A DNA stretch of 64,000 nt from Aquipseudomonas guryensis (GTDB taxonomy: Bacteria > Pseudomonadota > Gammaproteobacteria > Pseudomonadales > Pseudomonadaceae). This document shows positions 1 to 10,804 of this stretch, piece after piece. The stretch spans positions 496,001 to 560,000 of the forward strand of contig NZ_JACJFN010000003.1 in the NCBI RefSeq assembly GCF_014164785.1. The letters run 5' to 3'. The notes under the pieces were generated by a model. It was not told where the DNA came from and did not search any database. It worked only from the letters and a program-made list of their open reading frames with translations. The position numbers and the translations under genes were made by a program. Numbering within the stretch: position 1 is the first letter of the stretch; each line of letters begins with the position of its first letter.

Positions 1-493
1 GATTCAGCAGGCCGGCACTGCTCGGCAAGTCGACCAGCACATCGGCGCTGTGCTTTTCCTCCTTCTTCAGCGTAGTCGGCAAGCTGGGTTTGACACGCGC
101 CTTGGCCGCCGTGCGAATGGCGGCGAGCATTTCCTGGGCACTGTCCTTGAGAAAGTCGCGCAGGCCCATGGTCGGTTTGGTGATGACTTCCACGGCCCCA
201 GCGGACAGTGCCTGCAAGGTGATATCGGCGCCCTTTTCGGTCAGGGTCGAACAGATCACCACCGGCGTCGGCCGGGTCGACATGATCTGGCGCAGGAAGG
301 TGATGCCATCCATGCGCGGCATTTCCACATCGAGGAGGATCACATCTGGCCAGACGGTCTGCATTTTCTGCATGGCCAGCAGCGGATCCATAGCCGCACC
401 GACCACTTCGATGTCCTTGTGCGGCGCCAGCAGCTGCTGCATCACCTCGCGCATCACCGCCGAGTCATCGACAATCATCACCTTGATGGTCAT
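1..493 (-). CDS. cheB: Chemotaxis methylesterase/deamidase CheB (C-terminus outside window)
   Basis: CheB removes methyl groups from chemoreceptor glutamates and is switched on by CheA phosphorylation. The 164 visible residues are a receiver domain with the acidic pair DD at 9-10, phospho-acceptor D55 in LLDVEMP, the S/T position in CSTLTEKG and the lysine in VITKPT, followed by the start of a charged linker. The catalytic methylesterase domain lies beyond position 1. Its ATG overlaps the cheD stop (TAATG), so the two are translationally coupled as the last visible genes of the minus-strand che operon. A lone response regulator is unlikely given the linker and the operon position. Confidence 0.93.
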   Translation of the reverse strand, partial: MTIKVMIVDDSAVMREVMQQLLAPHKDIEVVGAAMDPLLAMQKMQTVWPDVILLDVEMPRMDGITFLRQIMSTRPTPVVICSTLTEKGADITLQALSAGAVEVITKPTMGLRDFLKDSAQEMLAAIRTAAKARVKPSLPTTLKKEEKHSADVLVDLPSSAGLLN

Positions 494-992
494 TACTGCA
501 TTTCCTCGAGCGCCTTGATATTCAACGCCCCGCCGCGGCGCACCCAGACTTCACCGGTGGCCAGATCGAAGCGCAGGTAGCGATAGCCATCGCCACCCAG
601 GTCGCGGCCGACCACCCGCACCCCGGTTTCCGCCACCAGCCTTTCGACAAACTCGATGTTCTGTGCCCCGATCTCCTGACGCATGGATGAACCCGGATTG
701 TTCAAGCTGCGCGAGCCACCGAACAGCTTGATCTCGGCAGCACTCAGGTTCAGGGCATGCACCCGCGTCTGCTGCTTGAGCCAGATCCAGGCATCGCGGC
801 CGTAGCGGCCATCCAGGTCGCGGGCGTGCTCGACCACCTGGCGTTTACCCGGCAACTGGAAGTGACACATGCCGCCTTTGCGCACTTCTGGGAACCACAT
901 AACGATAGAAACGCAGGGGCCCAGCAAGGTTTCCACCCACAGCTCGCCACTGCCGAAATACAGGCCGCCGGGGTTGAGAAAGCGTTTGCGAT

Positions 993-996
<4 letters not shown>
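493..996 (-). CDS. cheD: Chemoreceptor glutamine deamidase CheD
   Basis: CheD deamidates specific glutamines in chemoreceptors to give methylatable glutamates. The 167-residue protein has the family's catalytic layout: C28 in LLGPCVSI and H45 in GGMCHFQLP, with T23 just upstream, matching the Cys-His-Thr triad of the CheD fold. It starts inside the cheR stop codon (ATGA overlap) and ends in the cheB start (TAATG). Length is normal for CheD. The neighbours cheR and cheB form a complete receptor-modification set. Confidence 0.95.
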
Positions 997-1835
<839 letters not shown>

Positions 1836-1842
1836 CACGTAC

Positions 1843-2379
1843 TCACACCGCCGCCTGATGATCGAGGTTACCGACCAGGTCGGCCAGCTCATCGAGCGAC
1901 AGCACCTGGGGGATATCCAGCACGATGACGAACTGCTCGTTCTGCTTGAGGATGCCGGCGATGAAGTCGGCACGGATGCGTGCGCCGAAGGCCGGACGGT
2001 TTTCCAGCTGATGGCCCTCCACGGCCAGCACTTCGTTCACCGCATCGACGATGATGCCGAGCAGCTGCATCGACTCCGCCTGCTCGACCTCGACGATGAC
2101 GATGCAGGTGCGTTTGGCAATGCCCGTCGGTTCGCGACCGAAGCGTACCGCCAGGTCGATCACTGGCACCACCGCGCCGCGCAGGTTGATCACCCCGCGC
2201 AGGAACGCCGGCATCAAGGGAATTTCGGTCAGCCCGCCGAACTCGATGATCTCGCGGATATGTTCGATCGGCAGGGCAAACAGCTCACTGCCCAACGTCA
2301 GGGTGAGGAATTGCTGGGTCAGCGGCGCTTCTACCAGGGCCGCCGGACGGCCCTGCTGATGGGCTGGCAAAGTAGTCAT
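1843..2379 (-). CDS. cheW: Chemotaxis coupling protein CheW
   Basis: CheW links receptor tips to the histidine kinase CheA. The 178-residue protein is a single CheW-like SH3-type domain: FLTLTLGSELFALPIEHIREI at the front, then the hallmark RGVINLRGAVVPVIDLAVRFG near 60-80 and a C-terminal strand containing FVIVLDIPQVL. It sits between the MCP gene (12 bp upstream) and cheR, in the same transcription unit. The C-terminal 20 residues are slightly longer than in minimal CheW proteins but nothing suggests a second domain. Confidence 0.95.
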   Translation of the reverse strand: MTTLPAHQQGRPAALVEAPLTQQFLTLTLGSELFALPIEHIREIIEFGGLTEIPLMPAFLRGVINLRGAVVPVIDLAVRFGREPTGIAKRTCIVIVEVEQAESMQLLGIIVDAVNEVLAVEGHQLENRPAFGARIRADFIAGILKQNEQFVIVLDIPQVLSLDELADLVGNLDHQAAV

Positions 2380-2390
2380 TGCGCAGCCTC

Positions 2391-4037
2391 CTAGAAGCGG
2401 GTGAACGCCGTTTCATCGACCGGATCGTCATGCAGGTGACGCCTGACCGCAGCAACCGGCTTGGGCTGCATCTTCCTGCCGGCGGACTTGCCGGTAGCGG
2501 CAGGACTACTCCCCTGGCTACGCGCAGCCCCTTCGGACAGTTGGAAGAACTGGATCATCTCCTGCAATTGCACCGCCTGGCCGCTCATCTCCTCGGAGGT
2601 CGAGGACAGTTCTTCGGACGCCGACGCGTTGACCTGGGTGGTTTGCGCCAGCTGTGTCACCGCCAGGTTGATCTGCTCCAGGCCGGTATTCTGCTCACGC
2701 GAGGCCGAGGCGATTTCCTGCACCAGATCGGCGGTCTTGCGGATCGACGGCACCATCTGCTCCAGCAGCTGCCCGGCACGCTCGGCCAGGGTCACGCTGT
2801 CCCCGGCTACCGCGCCGATTTCCTGGGCGGCCACCTGGCTGCGCTCGGCCAGCTTGCGTACTTCAGCGGCCACCACGGCGAAGCCCTTGCCGTGGTCGCC
2901 GGCACGGGCGGCCTCGATGGCGGCGTTCAGCGCCAACAGGTTGGTCTGGTAGGCGATATCGTCAATGATGCCGATCTTGCCGGCGATCTGGCGCATGGCA
3001 TTGACCATCTCGCGCACGGCCGCCCCACCTTCCCCGGCATCCTTGGACGACTGGCTGGCCATGCCATCGGTGACCTTGGCGTTCTCGCTGTTCTGCGCCA
3101 CGGTGGCGGCAATTTCCTCCACCGAGGCACTGGTTTCCTCGACGTTGGCTGCCTGTTCGGAAGCGTTCTGGCTCAGGGCCTGTGCCGAAGCGGCCACCTG
3201 TTCGGAGGCCGAAGCCAGGGAGTCAGCGGTCATGCGCACATCGCCCATGATCGAGCGCAGTTTCATGACCATCTGCTGCAGGCTGAACAGCATGCTGCCC
3301 TGGTCGCCATTGCGCAGCTGGATATCCAGGGTCAGGTCGCCGGCGGCAACCCGTTGCAGGCTCTCTGCGGCCAGGCTCGGCTCGCCGCCCAGCTGACGCA
3401 GCAGGCTGCGCGTGATCAGCACACCGAGCACGACCGCCAGCAGCAGACTGCCGATAACGCAACCGATGACCACCGCCAGGACCAGACTGTAGCGGTCATG
3501 GGCCGCGTCGTATTCACGCTTGGCCACCTGCAACTGGACATCCACCAACTGACCGAAACGATCGGAGACCGGGTCGATCTTCTGGTACAGCTCGTCGCTG
3601 ATGAACTGCTCCAGCGCCACCTGGTCGCTGCTCTCGAGAATGCGTAGCAGCTTGCTGACCGCCTGATCGGCGTCCTTGAGCAGGGGTTTCAGTTCATCGA
3701 CCAAGGCCTGTTCTTCCGGGACCATGGCCGTAGAGGTGTATTGCCCCCAGCTCTGGCGAATATCCTCTTCGGCCTTCTGCACGCTGCGCAGGCCTTCCTG
3801 CCAGCCGAGCGCGGCGATGCGCACCTTGTGCGAGGTATCGACGATATTCACCGCATAGCGATCGGAGATCAGCTTGAGGTCCTTGAGCGGTACGACGCGG
3901 TCGTTGTAGACCGTCTCCATACCCGCATTGGACTCGCGCATGCCGAATACACCGAGCGCGCCAATCGCCAGCAGAAACGCGATCAGCACCCCTGCCAGCA
4001 GGAGCAGACGGGTCGCCACCTTCATTTTGTCGAACAT
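2391..4037 (-). CDS. Methyl-accepting chemotaxis protein with four-helix-bundle sensor
   Basis: A classical transmembrane chemoreceptor of 548 residues. TM1 is about residues 8-31, a periplasmic helical domain of about 150 residues follows (4HB_MCP-like, no obvious Cache signature), TM2 is about 185-208, HAMP runs to about 265, and a long signalling coiled coil follows. The kinase-contact tip is present ([20 protein letters not shown]), flanked by methylation-helix repeats such as [20 protein letters not shown]. The tail ends in ETAFTRF and lacks the NWETF-type pentapeptide that tethers CheR/CheB in enterics. It lies between cheW and cheA in the operon, so it is probably the dedicated receptor of this pathway; the ligand cannot be read from sequence. 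Confidence 0.92.
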   Translation of the reverse strand: MFDKMKVATRLLLLAGVLIAFLLAIGALGVFGMRESNAGMETVYNDRVVPLKDLKLISDRYAVNIVDTSHKVRIAALGWQEGLRSVQKAEEDIRQSWGQYTSTAMVPEEQALVDELKPLLKDADQAVSKLLRILESSDQVALEQFISDELYQKIDPVSDRFGQLVDVQLQVAKREYDAAHDRYSLVLAVVIGCVIGSLLLAVVLGVLITRSLLRQLGGEPSLAAESLQRVAAGDLTLDIQLRNGDQGSMLFSLQQMVMKLRSIMGDVRMTADSLASASEQVAASAQALSQNASEQAANVEETSASVEEIAATVAQNSENAKVTDGMASQSSKDAGEGGAAVREMVNAMRQIAGKIGIIDDIAYQTNLLALNAAIEAARAGDHGKGFAVVAAEVRKLAERSQVAAQEIGAVAGDSVTLAERAGQLLEQMVPSIRKTADLVQEIASASREQNTGLEQINLAVTQLAQTTQVNASASEELSSTSEEMSGQAVQLQEMIQFFQLSEGAARSQGSSPAATGKSAGRKMQPKPVAAVRRHLHDDPVDETAFTRF

Positions 4038-4054
4038 TTTCTTCTCCCGGTTTT

Positions 4055-6292
4055 TTATTGGGCCAGCGCCCGTGCAGCAGCGCTTTCAGCGCTTCTACCC
4101 AGAGAGCCGGCCGAGCGTTCAGCGGCTGCACTGGCACGCTGAATCAGGTTCGGTACATCGAGGATCAGCGCCACACTGCCATCGCCAAGGATGGTGGAAC
4201 CACTGAGCACCTTGTTCTGCGCAAAGATCTGCCCGAGCGGCTTGATCACCGCCTGGAATTCGCCAACCAGCTGATCGACCACCACCCCGGCGCGGTTGGC
4301 GCCGAACTGCAACACCACCAGACTCTCGCGCAGCCCCTGGCCTGGCGGCAGGCCGAACAGGCCGCGCAAGTGCACGAACGGCAGCGGCTCACCGCGCAGG
4401 TTGACCAGGTCATGCAGGTTCTCGCGCTCGCCGAGATCGACGCACTCGACCACCTGATCCAGCGGCAGGACGAAGATCTCGTCGGCCACCTTGACCTGGA
4501 AGCCATCGATGATCGCCAGGGTCAGCGGCAGGCGGATGCGCACCGTGCTGCCCTGGCCGAACTCGCTGAGCACCTCGACCTCACCGCGCAGCTGTTCGAT
4601 ATTGCGCCGCACCACGTCCATGCCCACGCCACGCCCAGACAGGTTGGTGACCTGCGCGGCAGTGGAAAAGCCCGGCTCGAAGATCAACCGGTAGACTTCC
4701 TGGTCACTGAGCTGCTGGTCAGCCTGCACCAGGCCCTTCTCGATGGCCTTGGCGAGGATGCGCTCGCGGTCCAGGCCGCGGCCATCGTCGCTGACCTCGA
4801 TAACGATGCTGCCGGACTCGTGATAAGCGTTCAGGCGCAGCAGGCCACGCGAGGTCTTGCCATAAGACTGGCGCGTATCCGCCGGCTCGATGCCGTGATC
4901 CATGGCGTTGCGCACGATATGCATCAGCGGGTCGGCGAGTTTCTCCACCATGGACTTGTCCAGCTCGGTGTCGGCGCCAGTGATCAGCAACTCGATGTCC
5001 TTGCCCAGCTCCTTGCTGATATCGCGTACCACCCGCGGGAAGCGCTGAAACACTTCGCCGATGGCGACCATGCGCAGCGACAGGCTGGCATCGCGGATAT
5101 GTTCCACCAGGGTCGCCACGCCTTCGTTGGCCTCGGCCATCGCCGCCGGATCACCCTGACGCAGTGACAGGCTGGCGGCGGCACCGGCGATCACCAGTTC
5201 GCCGACCAGATTGATCAACTGGTCGAGCTTGCCTACCTCGACCTTGATGAACACCTGTTCGTGGCTACGTTTTTCTTCGCTCTGTTTCTGCTTGTGCAGC
5301 GCCGCCGAGACCACCGGCGGCGCCACCAGCTGCTCCTCGACCAGCAGGGTACCCAACGGCGGTGCCGGTTGCCGGCCGCTACTCTGCCGCTCGAGCACCC
5401 GCTGCAATTCATGGGTGGTCAGCGCGCCGCTGCGCACCAGCATCTCGCCCAGCCGCCCCGGTGTTTCCGGCAGGCTGGAGATCAGCTTGATATAGGCATC
5501 GATGGCACTGTGCGGCGGCAGAATCAACAGCTGGCTGTCTTCGCGGATGAACTCGAAGGCATCCTCGATTTCCTGCTTGCTGGCGCTGGACTCGAACTCC
5601 AGCTCATAGCCCAGGTAACTGGTCTCGGCATCGAAGCCGGCAGCCTCGGGCACCTGATCGGTCAGCGTATGGATGTAAACAATGCGCCCCAGCTTGCCCA
5701 GGTAGCGCAGGAACGACAGCGGATCCATGCCATTGCGCAGCACATCGCCATTGGGCCGCAGGGAGATATGCCAGAGGTCGCTGCTGACCGCCTCGCCTTC
5801 CAACACATCGACCCGCCCGGTAGCTGCCTGCACTGGCGACACCGCCGTGCTTTCCTTGCGTTCCGGGCTTTCTGCCACTGGCGCCGCAGCTGCCTCGCCG
5901 GCAGGCTGCAGGTAGTCGTTCAGCTGGCTGAGCAGGTGCGCACGCAACGCCGAATTGGGTTCATTGGCCTCGCTGCGCTCCTCGACCGCAGTGAGCAGGC
6001 TGCCGATGTAGTCGCCACAGGTCAGCAGCAGCGAGAGCATGGCCCCGTCTAGAGTCTGCTCGCCGTTGCGCACCTCATCCAGCAGGCTCTCCACCACGTG
6101 GGTGAAGTTGATCAGCGACTCCAGGCCGAACAGCCCGGCCGAGCCCTTGATGGTGTGTGCGGCACGGAAAATCGCATTGACCCGCTCGCTGTTGTAGCCA
6201 TCGTTCTCGATTTCCAGCAGCGCGTCTTCCATCGCCACGAGCAGTTCACGCCCCTCCTGCACCAGGGCGCCACGGGCTTGATCCAGGTTCAT
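4055..6292 (-). CDS. cheA: Chemotaxis histidine kinase CheA with an MshEN-like insert
   Basis: Hybrid-free CheA of 745 residues. P1/HPt carries phospho-His46 ([10 protein letters not shown]). Residues ~172-275 form a domain starting [13 protein letters not shown] that replaces the usual P2. Residues 280-303 and 312-335 are two 24-residue repeats of the type [12 protein letters not shown]...L..VLERQ and [12 protein letters not shown]...AALHKQ, which match the tandem layout of MshEN c-di-GMP-binding domains. Dimerisation P3 follows (~349-410), then kinase P4 with N box [13 protein letters not shown]1 DDGRGLD and G2 GRGVGMDVV, and a CheW-like P5. The start overlaps the STAS gene by 4 bp. Kinase function is secure; the c-di-GMP idea is inference from the repeat pattern. 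Confidence 0.94.
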   Translation of the reverse strand: MNLDQARGALVQEGRELLVAMEDALLEIENDGYNSERVNAIFRAAHTIKGSAGLFGLESLINFTHVVESLLDEVRNGEQTLDGAMLSLLLTCGDYIGSLLTAVEERSEANEPNSALRAHLLSQLNDYLQPAGEAAAAPVAESPERKESTAVSPVQAATGRVDVLEGEAVSSDLWHISLRPNGDVLRNGMDPLSFLRYLGKLGRIVYIHTLTDQVPEAAGFDAETSYLGYELEFESSASKQEIEDAFEFIREDSQLLILPPHSAIDAYIKLISSLPETPGRLGEMLVRSGALTTHELQRVLERQSSGRQPAPPLGTLLVEEQLVAPPVVSAALHKQKQSEEKRSHEQVFIKVEVGKLDQLINLVGELVIAGAAASLSLRQGDPAAMAEANEGVATLVEHIRDASLSLRMVAIGEVFQRFPRVVRDISKELGKDIELLITGADTELDKSMVEKLADPLMHIVRNAMDHGIEPADTRQSYGKTSRGLLRLNAYHESGSIVIEVSDDGRGLDRERILAKAIEKGLVQADQQLSDQEVYRLIFEPGFSTAAQVTNLSGRGVGMDVVRRNIEQLRGEVEVLSEFGQGSTVRIRLPLTLAIIDGFQVKVADEIFVLPLDQVVECVDLGERENLHDLVNLRGEPLPFVHLRGLFGLPPGQGLRESLVVLQFGANRAGVVVDQLVGEFQAVIKPLGQIFAQNKVLSGSTILGDGSVALILDVPNLIQRASAAAERSAGSLGRSAESAAARALAQ

Positions 6293-6627
6293 GGGCGACC
6301 TCCGGTGGCATCCAGCGGAATGACCAGTGGATCACCCAGTTCGGCCACCAGGTTGAGCAGGTCGAGCACTTCACGCACGCTCGGCGCGTGCTGGGTGAAG
6401 GTCAGGCTGCGCCCCTGGCGCTGCGCCTCGCGCTTGAGCATCAGAAGGATCTGCACGCCGCTGCTGTCGAAATCTTCGACCGCACCGAGGTCGATATCCA
6501 GCTGTTTATGGCTGTTCAGCACGCCGAGCAGTTCGTCCTTGAGCTGCGCCGCGCTATAGATATTGAACTCGCCCTGCACCGCGGCGATGTAGCGCCCCGC
6601 CTCTTCGCGACCTTGGACTTCGCTCAT
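6289..6627 (-). CDS. STAS-domain protein in che operon
   Basis: A 112-residue stand-alone STAS domain, the fold of anti-sigma-factor antagonists such as SpoIIAA. The signature FDSSGVQILL contains S55/S56, the position phosphorylated in many STAS proteins. It is followed by helix LKREAQRQGRSLTF and VREVLDLLNL. It overlaps cheA by 4 bases and starts 12 bp after cheY, so it is co-translated with the chemosensory core. No partner kinase/phosphatase of the anti-sigma type is visible nearby, which suggests a role within the array or adaptation rather than sigma control. That role is inferred from position only. Confidence 0.88.
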   Translation of the reverse strand: MSEVQGREEAGRYIAAVQGEFNIYSAAQLKDELLGVLNSHKQLDIDLGAVEDFDSSGVQILLMLKREAQRQGRSLTFTQHAPSVREVLDLLNLVAELGDPLVIPLDATGGRP

Positions 6628-6638
6628 TGCGCAACCTT

Positions 6639-7007
6639 TCAGGGCAGGATCAGTTTGGATACGGCATCCAGCAGCACCGGCGGCTGGAAGGGTTTGACCA
6701 CCCAGGCGCGCACGCCAGCGGCCTTGCCCTCGGCCTTCTTCGCTTCGCCGGCCTCGGTGGTGAGCATGATCACCGGGGTGAACTTGTAGGCCGGCAGCAA
6801 CTTGGCCGATTTGACGAAGGTGATGCCGTCCATGTTCGGCATGTTCACATCGGAGACAATCAGGTTGATCTTGCGCCCATCCAGCTTGCTCAGCGCGTCC
6901 TTGCCATCACAGGCTTCCAGCACGTCATAGCCGGCGCCCTTGAGCGCGATGCCGACGACCTGGCGAAAGCTCGTCGAGTCGTCCACCACCAATACGGTCT
7001 TGCCCAT
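6639..7007 (-). CDS. cheY: CheY-type single-domain response regulator
   Basis: A 122-residue receiver with no output domain. Acidic residues D9/D10, phospho-acceptor D53 (IVSDVNMPNMDG), the switch Thr in MLTTEAG and Lys in VVKPFQPP are all in place. Its sequence style (TVLVVDDSTSFRQVV, KINLIVSDVNMP) is that of CheY proteins dedicated to a second, non-enteric chemosensory system. It is the second gene of the operon, directly after the MCP-like gene and before the STAS gene. It presumably accepts phosphate from the CheA at 4055-6292; whether it targets the flagellar motor or another output cannot be told. Confidence 0.92.
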   Translation of the reverse strand: MGKTVLVVDDSTSFRQVVGIALKGAGYDVLEACDGKDALSKLDGRKINLIVSDVNMPNMDGITFVKSAKLLPAYKFTPVIMLTTEAGEAKKAEGKAAGVRAWVVKPFQPPVLLDAVSKLILP

Positions 7008-7035
7008 TACGAGATTCCTGTTTCCGTTCAGATAG

Positions 7036-8166
7036 TCAGAAGAAAGTCACGGACGACTGCTCGACGCCCGCGGCGGCCTGGCCGCTGTGCGCGCGTTGCT
7101 GCTCCAGCGTGGTGTAGCTGGACTCCAGGCGCTTGAGCCATTCCCGACTGGAGGGCACCTGCTCGTCGCCCATGCAGCCCTGCAGACGCTGGATGTCATC
7201 GGTGATGTGGGAAATGATCTGGCTGACCCGGTCCTGGAACTGCAGGTCGACCAATACCGCATTGACCGTGTGCTCGACCTCGCGGCTGTTGCCCTGCAGC
7301 AGTTGCAGGCGCTGTTCGAGCTGACTGACACCTGCGGCCAGCTCGCTGAGCACCTGGCCGACGATATTTTCTGCAGCCTGAATGGTGCTCTGGCTGACCG
7401 CATCCATCTGCTCGGCCCGGGCCACCATGGACTCCATCGAACGGCCCATGACCTGGACCTTTTCAGTGATCTTCGCTCCGGTTTCCCCGGACATCGACGA
7501 TAGCTTGCGCACCTCGTCGGCCACCACCGAAAAACCGCGCCCGGACTCGCCAGCACGCGCCGCTTCGATCGCCGCATTGAGGGCCAGCAGGTTGGTTTGC
7601 GAGGCGATCTTCGCCACGTCTTCGGCCATGCCATGCAGCTCGCCGACAAAGCCGCTCAGTTCGCGGATCTCGACCAGGAAGCGCTGGCGCTCGTCACTGG
7701 TCTCATCGAGCATCTTTACCGCACGCGGCAATTCGACCTGGGCGTGGCGCAGCACTTCGAACACCCCGGCGCCATCCTCGCCACCACCGAGGTCGAGTAC
7801 CTGATGGATCTGCTGACTCATGCCGATGAATTTCGAGGTCAGGCCTTCGGCGGCCTGGTAGGTCTGGCCCTGCACCAGCTCGATATGCCGCACCCAGAGT
7901 GGCAGCACGGCATCCAGCAGCTCGCGCAGCGCCAGTAGACTGGCCTGGGTCTGCGCCAGGGCCGGCGCCGAGTCTTCAACCATCGGTCCCTGTTGCAGTG
8001 CTGGGCGATTGACGAACAACCACAGCCAGGTCAACAGCAGCACAGCCGCGAGCGCACCGTGCCACCAAACGGCAGCCAGCAAGACACAGACGACTGGAAT
8101 CAACAGAGTGCCGGCAAGCAGCCAGGAACGCGGGGCATGTGCGACTAGCCGCGAACTCGTGACCAT
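7036..8166 (-). CDS. MCP-like signalling protein without HAMP or large sensor
   Basis: From ATG 8166 (preceded by TGGAGAA) this is 376 residues; the open frame runs 51 codons further upstream without a ribosome site. Two adjacent hydrophobic segments (about residues 13-47) form an N-terminal hairpin with almost no periplasmic domain. A cytoplasmic helical region and a shortened MCP signalling domain with tip [20 protein letters not shown] and [10 protein letters not shown] follow. Near the C-terminus is [17 protein letters not shown]. No HAMP domain is seen. It is the first gene of the che operon and so may set array assembly or sense a membrane or cytoplasmic cue. The short form and position recall the MCP that opens other Pseudomonas che clusters, but orthology is not provable here. 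Confidence 0.87.
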   Translation of the reverse strand: MVTSSRLVAHAPRSWLLAGTLLIPVVCVLLAAVWWHGALAAVLLLTWLWLFVNRPALQQGPMVEDSAPALAQTQASLLALRELLDAVLPLWVRHIELVQGQTYQAAEGLTSKFIGMSQQIHQVLDLGGGEDGAGVFEVLRHAQVELPRAVKMLDETSDERQRFLVEIRELSGFVGELHGMAEDVAKIASQTNLLALNAAIEAARAGESGRGFSVVADEVRKLSSMSGETGAKITEKVQVMGRSMESMVARAEQMDAVSQSTIQAAENIVGQVLSELAAGVSQLEQRLQLLQGNSREVEHTVNAVLVDLQFQDRVSQIISHITDDIQRLQGCMGDEQVPSSREWLKRLESSYTTLEQQRAHSGQAAAGVEQSSVTFF

Positions 8167-8388
8167 GGATGGTTCTCCAGGCAGCGGAAGGGGTTCGAGC
8201 GAAGCCCCTTTTATTGTTATGTTCTGGCCACGACTTATCCGCGCACTGAAGCGGGAAGGCCGACTCACTGGATTAACGGTAGCTGAGATTTTGGCCAGCG
8301 GCGGATGGCAAACTGCCATCGCCGCAAATACCTGCCGGAGCTTAGTAAATTGACGCCAAAATCCTTATCAGTGATTTGGCGGGCGTGC

Positions 8389-8406
8389 CTAGGTAGTTTT
8401 ACCTAG
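8389..8406. promoter_or_regulatory. Perfect 7-bp palindrome CTAGGTA-GTTT-TACCTAG
   Basis: A perfect inverted repeat with a four-base loop lies 5 bp beyond the response-regulator stop and about 220 bp upstream of the che operon start. It has no T-run on either strand, so a terminator role is doubtful; an operator for a dimeric regulator is possible. Function is not established. Confidence 0.35.
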
Positions 8407-8411
8407 CCGAT

Positions 8412-9053
8412 TCACTCGTCCAGCTTGATGATGCCGCGGCGCAGGGCATACATCACCAGACCCGCCAGATCGCGGATCGCCAGGCGGTCCATGATCTGTG
8501 CGCGGTGGGTGTCGACGGTTTTCACGCTGAGGTTGAGGATAAAGGCCACTTCCTTGTTGCTCTTGCCCTTGGCCAGCCAGTACAGCACCTCCTGCTGGCG
8601 GTTGGTCAGCAGCTCCAGCGGCGTTTCCTCGGTCACCCCGGCCGCAGCATCGATCACCTGTCCCGCCACCCGTGGGCTGAGGTAGCGATGACCATCGAGC
8701 ACGGCCTGCAGGGCCAGTTGCAGCTCGATCACCGCAGCATCCTTGAGCAGGTAGCCCGAGGCGCCCATCTGCATGGCCTTGATCACATAGTCGCGGGTGT
8801 CGTGCATCGACAGCAGGATCACCGGTAGCTCGGGCCAGCGCGAACGCACAGTGCTCAGGGCTTCCAGACCGGAGCAGCGGCGCATGGTCAGGTCAAGCAA
8901 GAGCACATCCGGACGATGCGTCTCCACTAGCGCCTCAACCTGGTCGCCATCGCTCCCCTCAGCGATCACCTGATAACCAGCCTCCAGCAACAGCGAGCGA
9001 ATCCCAGCTCTGACCAATTCGTGATCATCGACCAATACAACCCGCGCGGGCAT
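8412..9053 (-). CDS. NarL/FixJ-family response regulator
   Basis: A 213-residue two-domain transcription factor. The receiver has DD at 9-10, phospho-acceptor D54 (LLLDLTMRRCSG), S in LLSMHDTR and K in YLLKDAAV. The C-terminal LuxR-type HTH (about 145-205) reads LTNRQQEVLYWLAKGKSNKEVA then LSVKTVDTHR. No histidine kinase lies beside it in this window, so it is an orphan here. It is in the same direction as the che operon but separated from it by 245 bp, and so may be independently transcribed. The target genes are unknown. Confidence 0.9.
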   Translation of the reverse strand: MPARVVLVDDHELVRAGIRSLLLEAGYQVIAEGSDGDQVEALVETHRPDVLLLDLTMRRCSGLEALSTVRSRWPELPVILLSMHDTRDYVIKAMQMGASGYLLKDAAVIELQLALQAVLDGHRYLSPRVAGQVIDAAAGVTEETPLELLTNRQQEVLYWLAKGKSNKEVAFILNLSVKTVDTHRAQIMDRLAIRDLAGLVMYALRRGIIKLDE

Positions 9054-9456
9054 GTTCTCACTCCTCAGACGGGGTCTTCTGCCCCTGCACTATCGGGTAC
9101 CACCTCTCCTTGGTTGGGTACGTTTCGCGTGCCGCCACTGGTTGTACCAGGCGCGGCGAGGGCGGCGATCCTGCGTGATGGCGCAGGTGATGGCAATCAG
9201 CCAGTTACTGATACGCGACCTGAGCTTTTACGCAGCCATCATGCGCCTAAATGTCTCGACTGCCGGAAAAAGTGTGCCGCAAATCCACAAGCGCGCCAAT
9301 CTGCGCGTGACCATTCCGCAGCCGAGCGACACTTCCTGACCAATTGGTTAAATATTTTCACGAGACCTGAACGGGGCGCCGAAATGCCGGCGCCCCGCAT
9401 CAGAATGCCCAGCCAGAGAGCCCGGCCAGGCAGGAGGGAAGATCAGCGAGGGAAAA
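9054..9456. other. Intergenic region without a supportable gene
   Basis: This 403-bp stretch separates the response-regulator start from the end of the first cyanophycinase gene. Small open frames are present on the plus strand but have no ribosome site or recognisable product. It should hold the response-regulator promoter (minus strand) and it contains the hairpin at 9373-9396. A short AT-rich patch lies around 9340-9360. Confidence 0.5.
9373..9396 (-). terminator. GC-rich hairpin downstream of cyanophycinase gene
   Basis: A 9-bp perfect GC stem (GGGGCGCCG with CGGCGCCCC, 6-base loop) lies about 60 bp past the cyanophycinase stop. A T-run is missing on both strands, so it may only stabilise the transcript end. 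Confidence 0.45.
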
Positions 9457-10725
9457 TCAGTTGAGGCGCATATCAACCAGCAGGCGCAGGTAGGAGGTCA
9501 GACTCTGCCCGCCGACGGTACCTTTATAGCCATGGCTGTCGAACTGGGTGCTCTTGATCAGGTCGACGCGGTAGCGCGGGTTGGTCTCATAGGTACGCCC
9601 CAGGGTGCTGGTGGAGCGGCTGTTGAACAGGTCGGCACTGACCTTGACGAACTCGCGCGGCTTGTTGCGGCCATTGGCCCCGCTGTTGTTCGGGCTGCTG
9701 AAGATGTCGCCGGTGGCGGTCATCGCCGTGCTGTACTGCTCGCGGCCGCGCAGGCTGGTCTTGGCGCTGGCGATAACGAATTGGCCGGTCTGCGGACGGT
9801 ATTTGTCGCCACTGGTCAGGTAGCTGGCCAGCACGTCGTACAGGGCCCAGGTGCTGCCACTGCCCAGCTCGGAATTGCGCAGGTCGAAGACAAACACGCC
9901 GCCCGCACCGATGACCTCCATCTCGACCTGGCCAAGGCTGGCATTGTTCTGCACCAGCAGACCGGTGTTTTCGTCCACGCCGAAGGCGAACGGTACGTTG
10001 GTGTAGTCGGCCAGCCGCACGATGCGCCCCTGGCGACCACGCTCGCTGAAGTGGGTATCGAGCAGGCCGTAGTTGAAGAAACCGAAGCCGCCCTGCGGGT
10101 CATAGGACAGGTCATCACCCGACGGCGTGGTGTAAGGCCCGTAGCGCAGCGCCTCGTAGCTCTCGCCGCCGGTGACCATCGGCCCGTCGACCATGATCGC
10201 GGTGCCGGCGCTGGTACCGGCTAGGACCGCGCCCGCCGCATAGCGCGAGCGAATCGCCGCCAACGCCGGGGTATCGGTGCGGCTGCTGGTCTGCAGCACC
10301 TGGGTCAGACGCGACTGGTCACCGCCGCCGAAGAAGAAGCCGGTCATGCCATTGATCTGGCTGACCACCGTCGGGTTGCTGCTGTTGGCGATATTGTCCA
10401 GGTCGATGGGAATCCACTGGGCATTGGCTGCACCATAGGTGGTGCGTAACAGGTTGGCGTAGTACTCGCCATTGGCCCGCGAGTTGGCGGCATCGGCGGT
10501 ACCGGCATCCGGATCTTGGCTTTCCGGAATGGAGGCGGCGGTGATCACGCCGATCTTGGCCTGGCCGGTGCCGCCGGCCAGCTGGATGAAGCGTTGATAG
10601 ATGGCCGCGTTGTCATCCTTGAGGCCGCCACCGACCAGCAACAGAGCGCCGGCCGCTTGCCCCAATCCGGGCAACAGGGCGATGAGTAGAACCGCGGAAC
10701 GCCATACCTTCTTTCTTATCGTCAT
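9457..10725 (-). CDS. Exported cyanophycinase (peptidase family S51)
   Basis: S51 cyanophycinases hydrolyse cyanophycin (multi-L-arginyl-poly-L-aspartate) to beta-Asp-Arg dipeptides. From ATG 10725 (GGAG eight bases upstream) the protein is 422 residues with an N-terminal signal peptide (MTIRKK, hydrophobic core, cut near AAG). Family features seen are LLVGGG near 30-34, FFFGGGDQSRL, the nucleophile S172 in the elbow LAGTSAGTAI, and DTHFSERGRQGR. The C-terminal part from about 300 is longer than in intracellular cyanobacterial CphB, as in the extracellular CphE enzymes of Pseudomonas. It is the distal gene of a minus-strand group with a binding protein and a porin. The longer frame upstream lacks a start signal. 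Confidence 0.88.
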   Translation of the reverse strand: MTIRKKVWRSAVLLIALLPGLGQAAGALLLVGGGLKDDNAAIYQRFIQLAGGTGQAKIGVITAASIPESQDPDAGTADAANSRANGEYYANLLRTTYGAANAQWIPIDLDNIANSSNPTVVSQINGMTGFFFGGGDQSRLTQVLQTSSRTDTPALAAIRSRYAAGAVLAGTSAGTAIMVDGPMVTGGESYEALRYGPYTTPSGDDLSYDPQGGFGFFNYGLLDTHFSERGRQGRIVRLADYTNVPFAFGVDENTGLLVQNNASLGQVEMEVIGAGGVFVFDLRNSELGSGSTWALYDVLASYLTSGDKYRPQTGQFVIASAKTSLRGREQYSTAMTATGDIFSSPNNSGANGRNKPREFVKVSADLFNSRSTSTLGRTYETNPRYRVDLIKSTQFDSHGYKGTVGGQSLTSYLRLLVDMRLN

Positions 10726-10804
10726 CGTGATTTCTCCGAGACGTGCAGTTGCCTGCACTGTTGTTGTGGGGTTGTCGTAGAACGGAATTGCCTTATGGAA
10801 ACAC

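Noticed and set aside
1836..1973. Longer CheR start inside cheW
   Set aside because: The extension is low-complexity Ser/Arg sequence encoded in another frame of cheW and absent from the family.
2379..3647. Long plus-strand frames opposite the MCP and CheA genes
   Set aside because: They are antisense shadows of minus-strand genes with clear family motifs; composition bias keeps these frames open.
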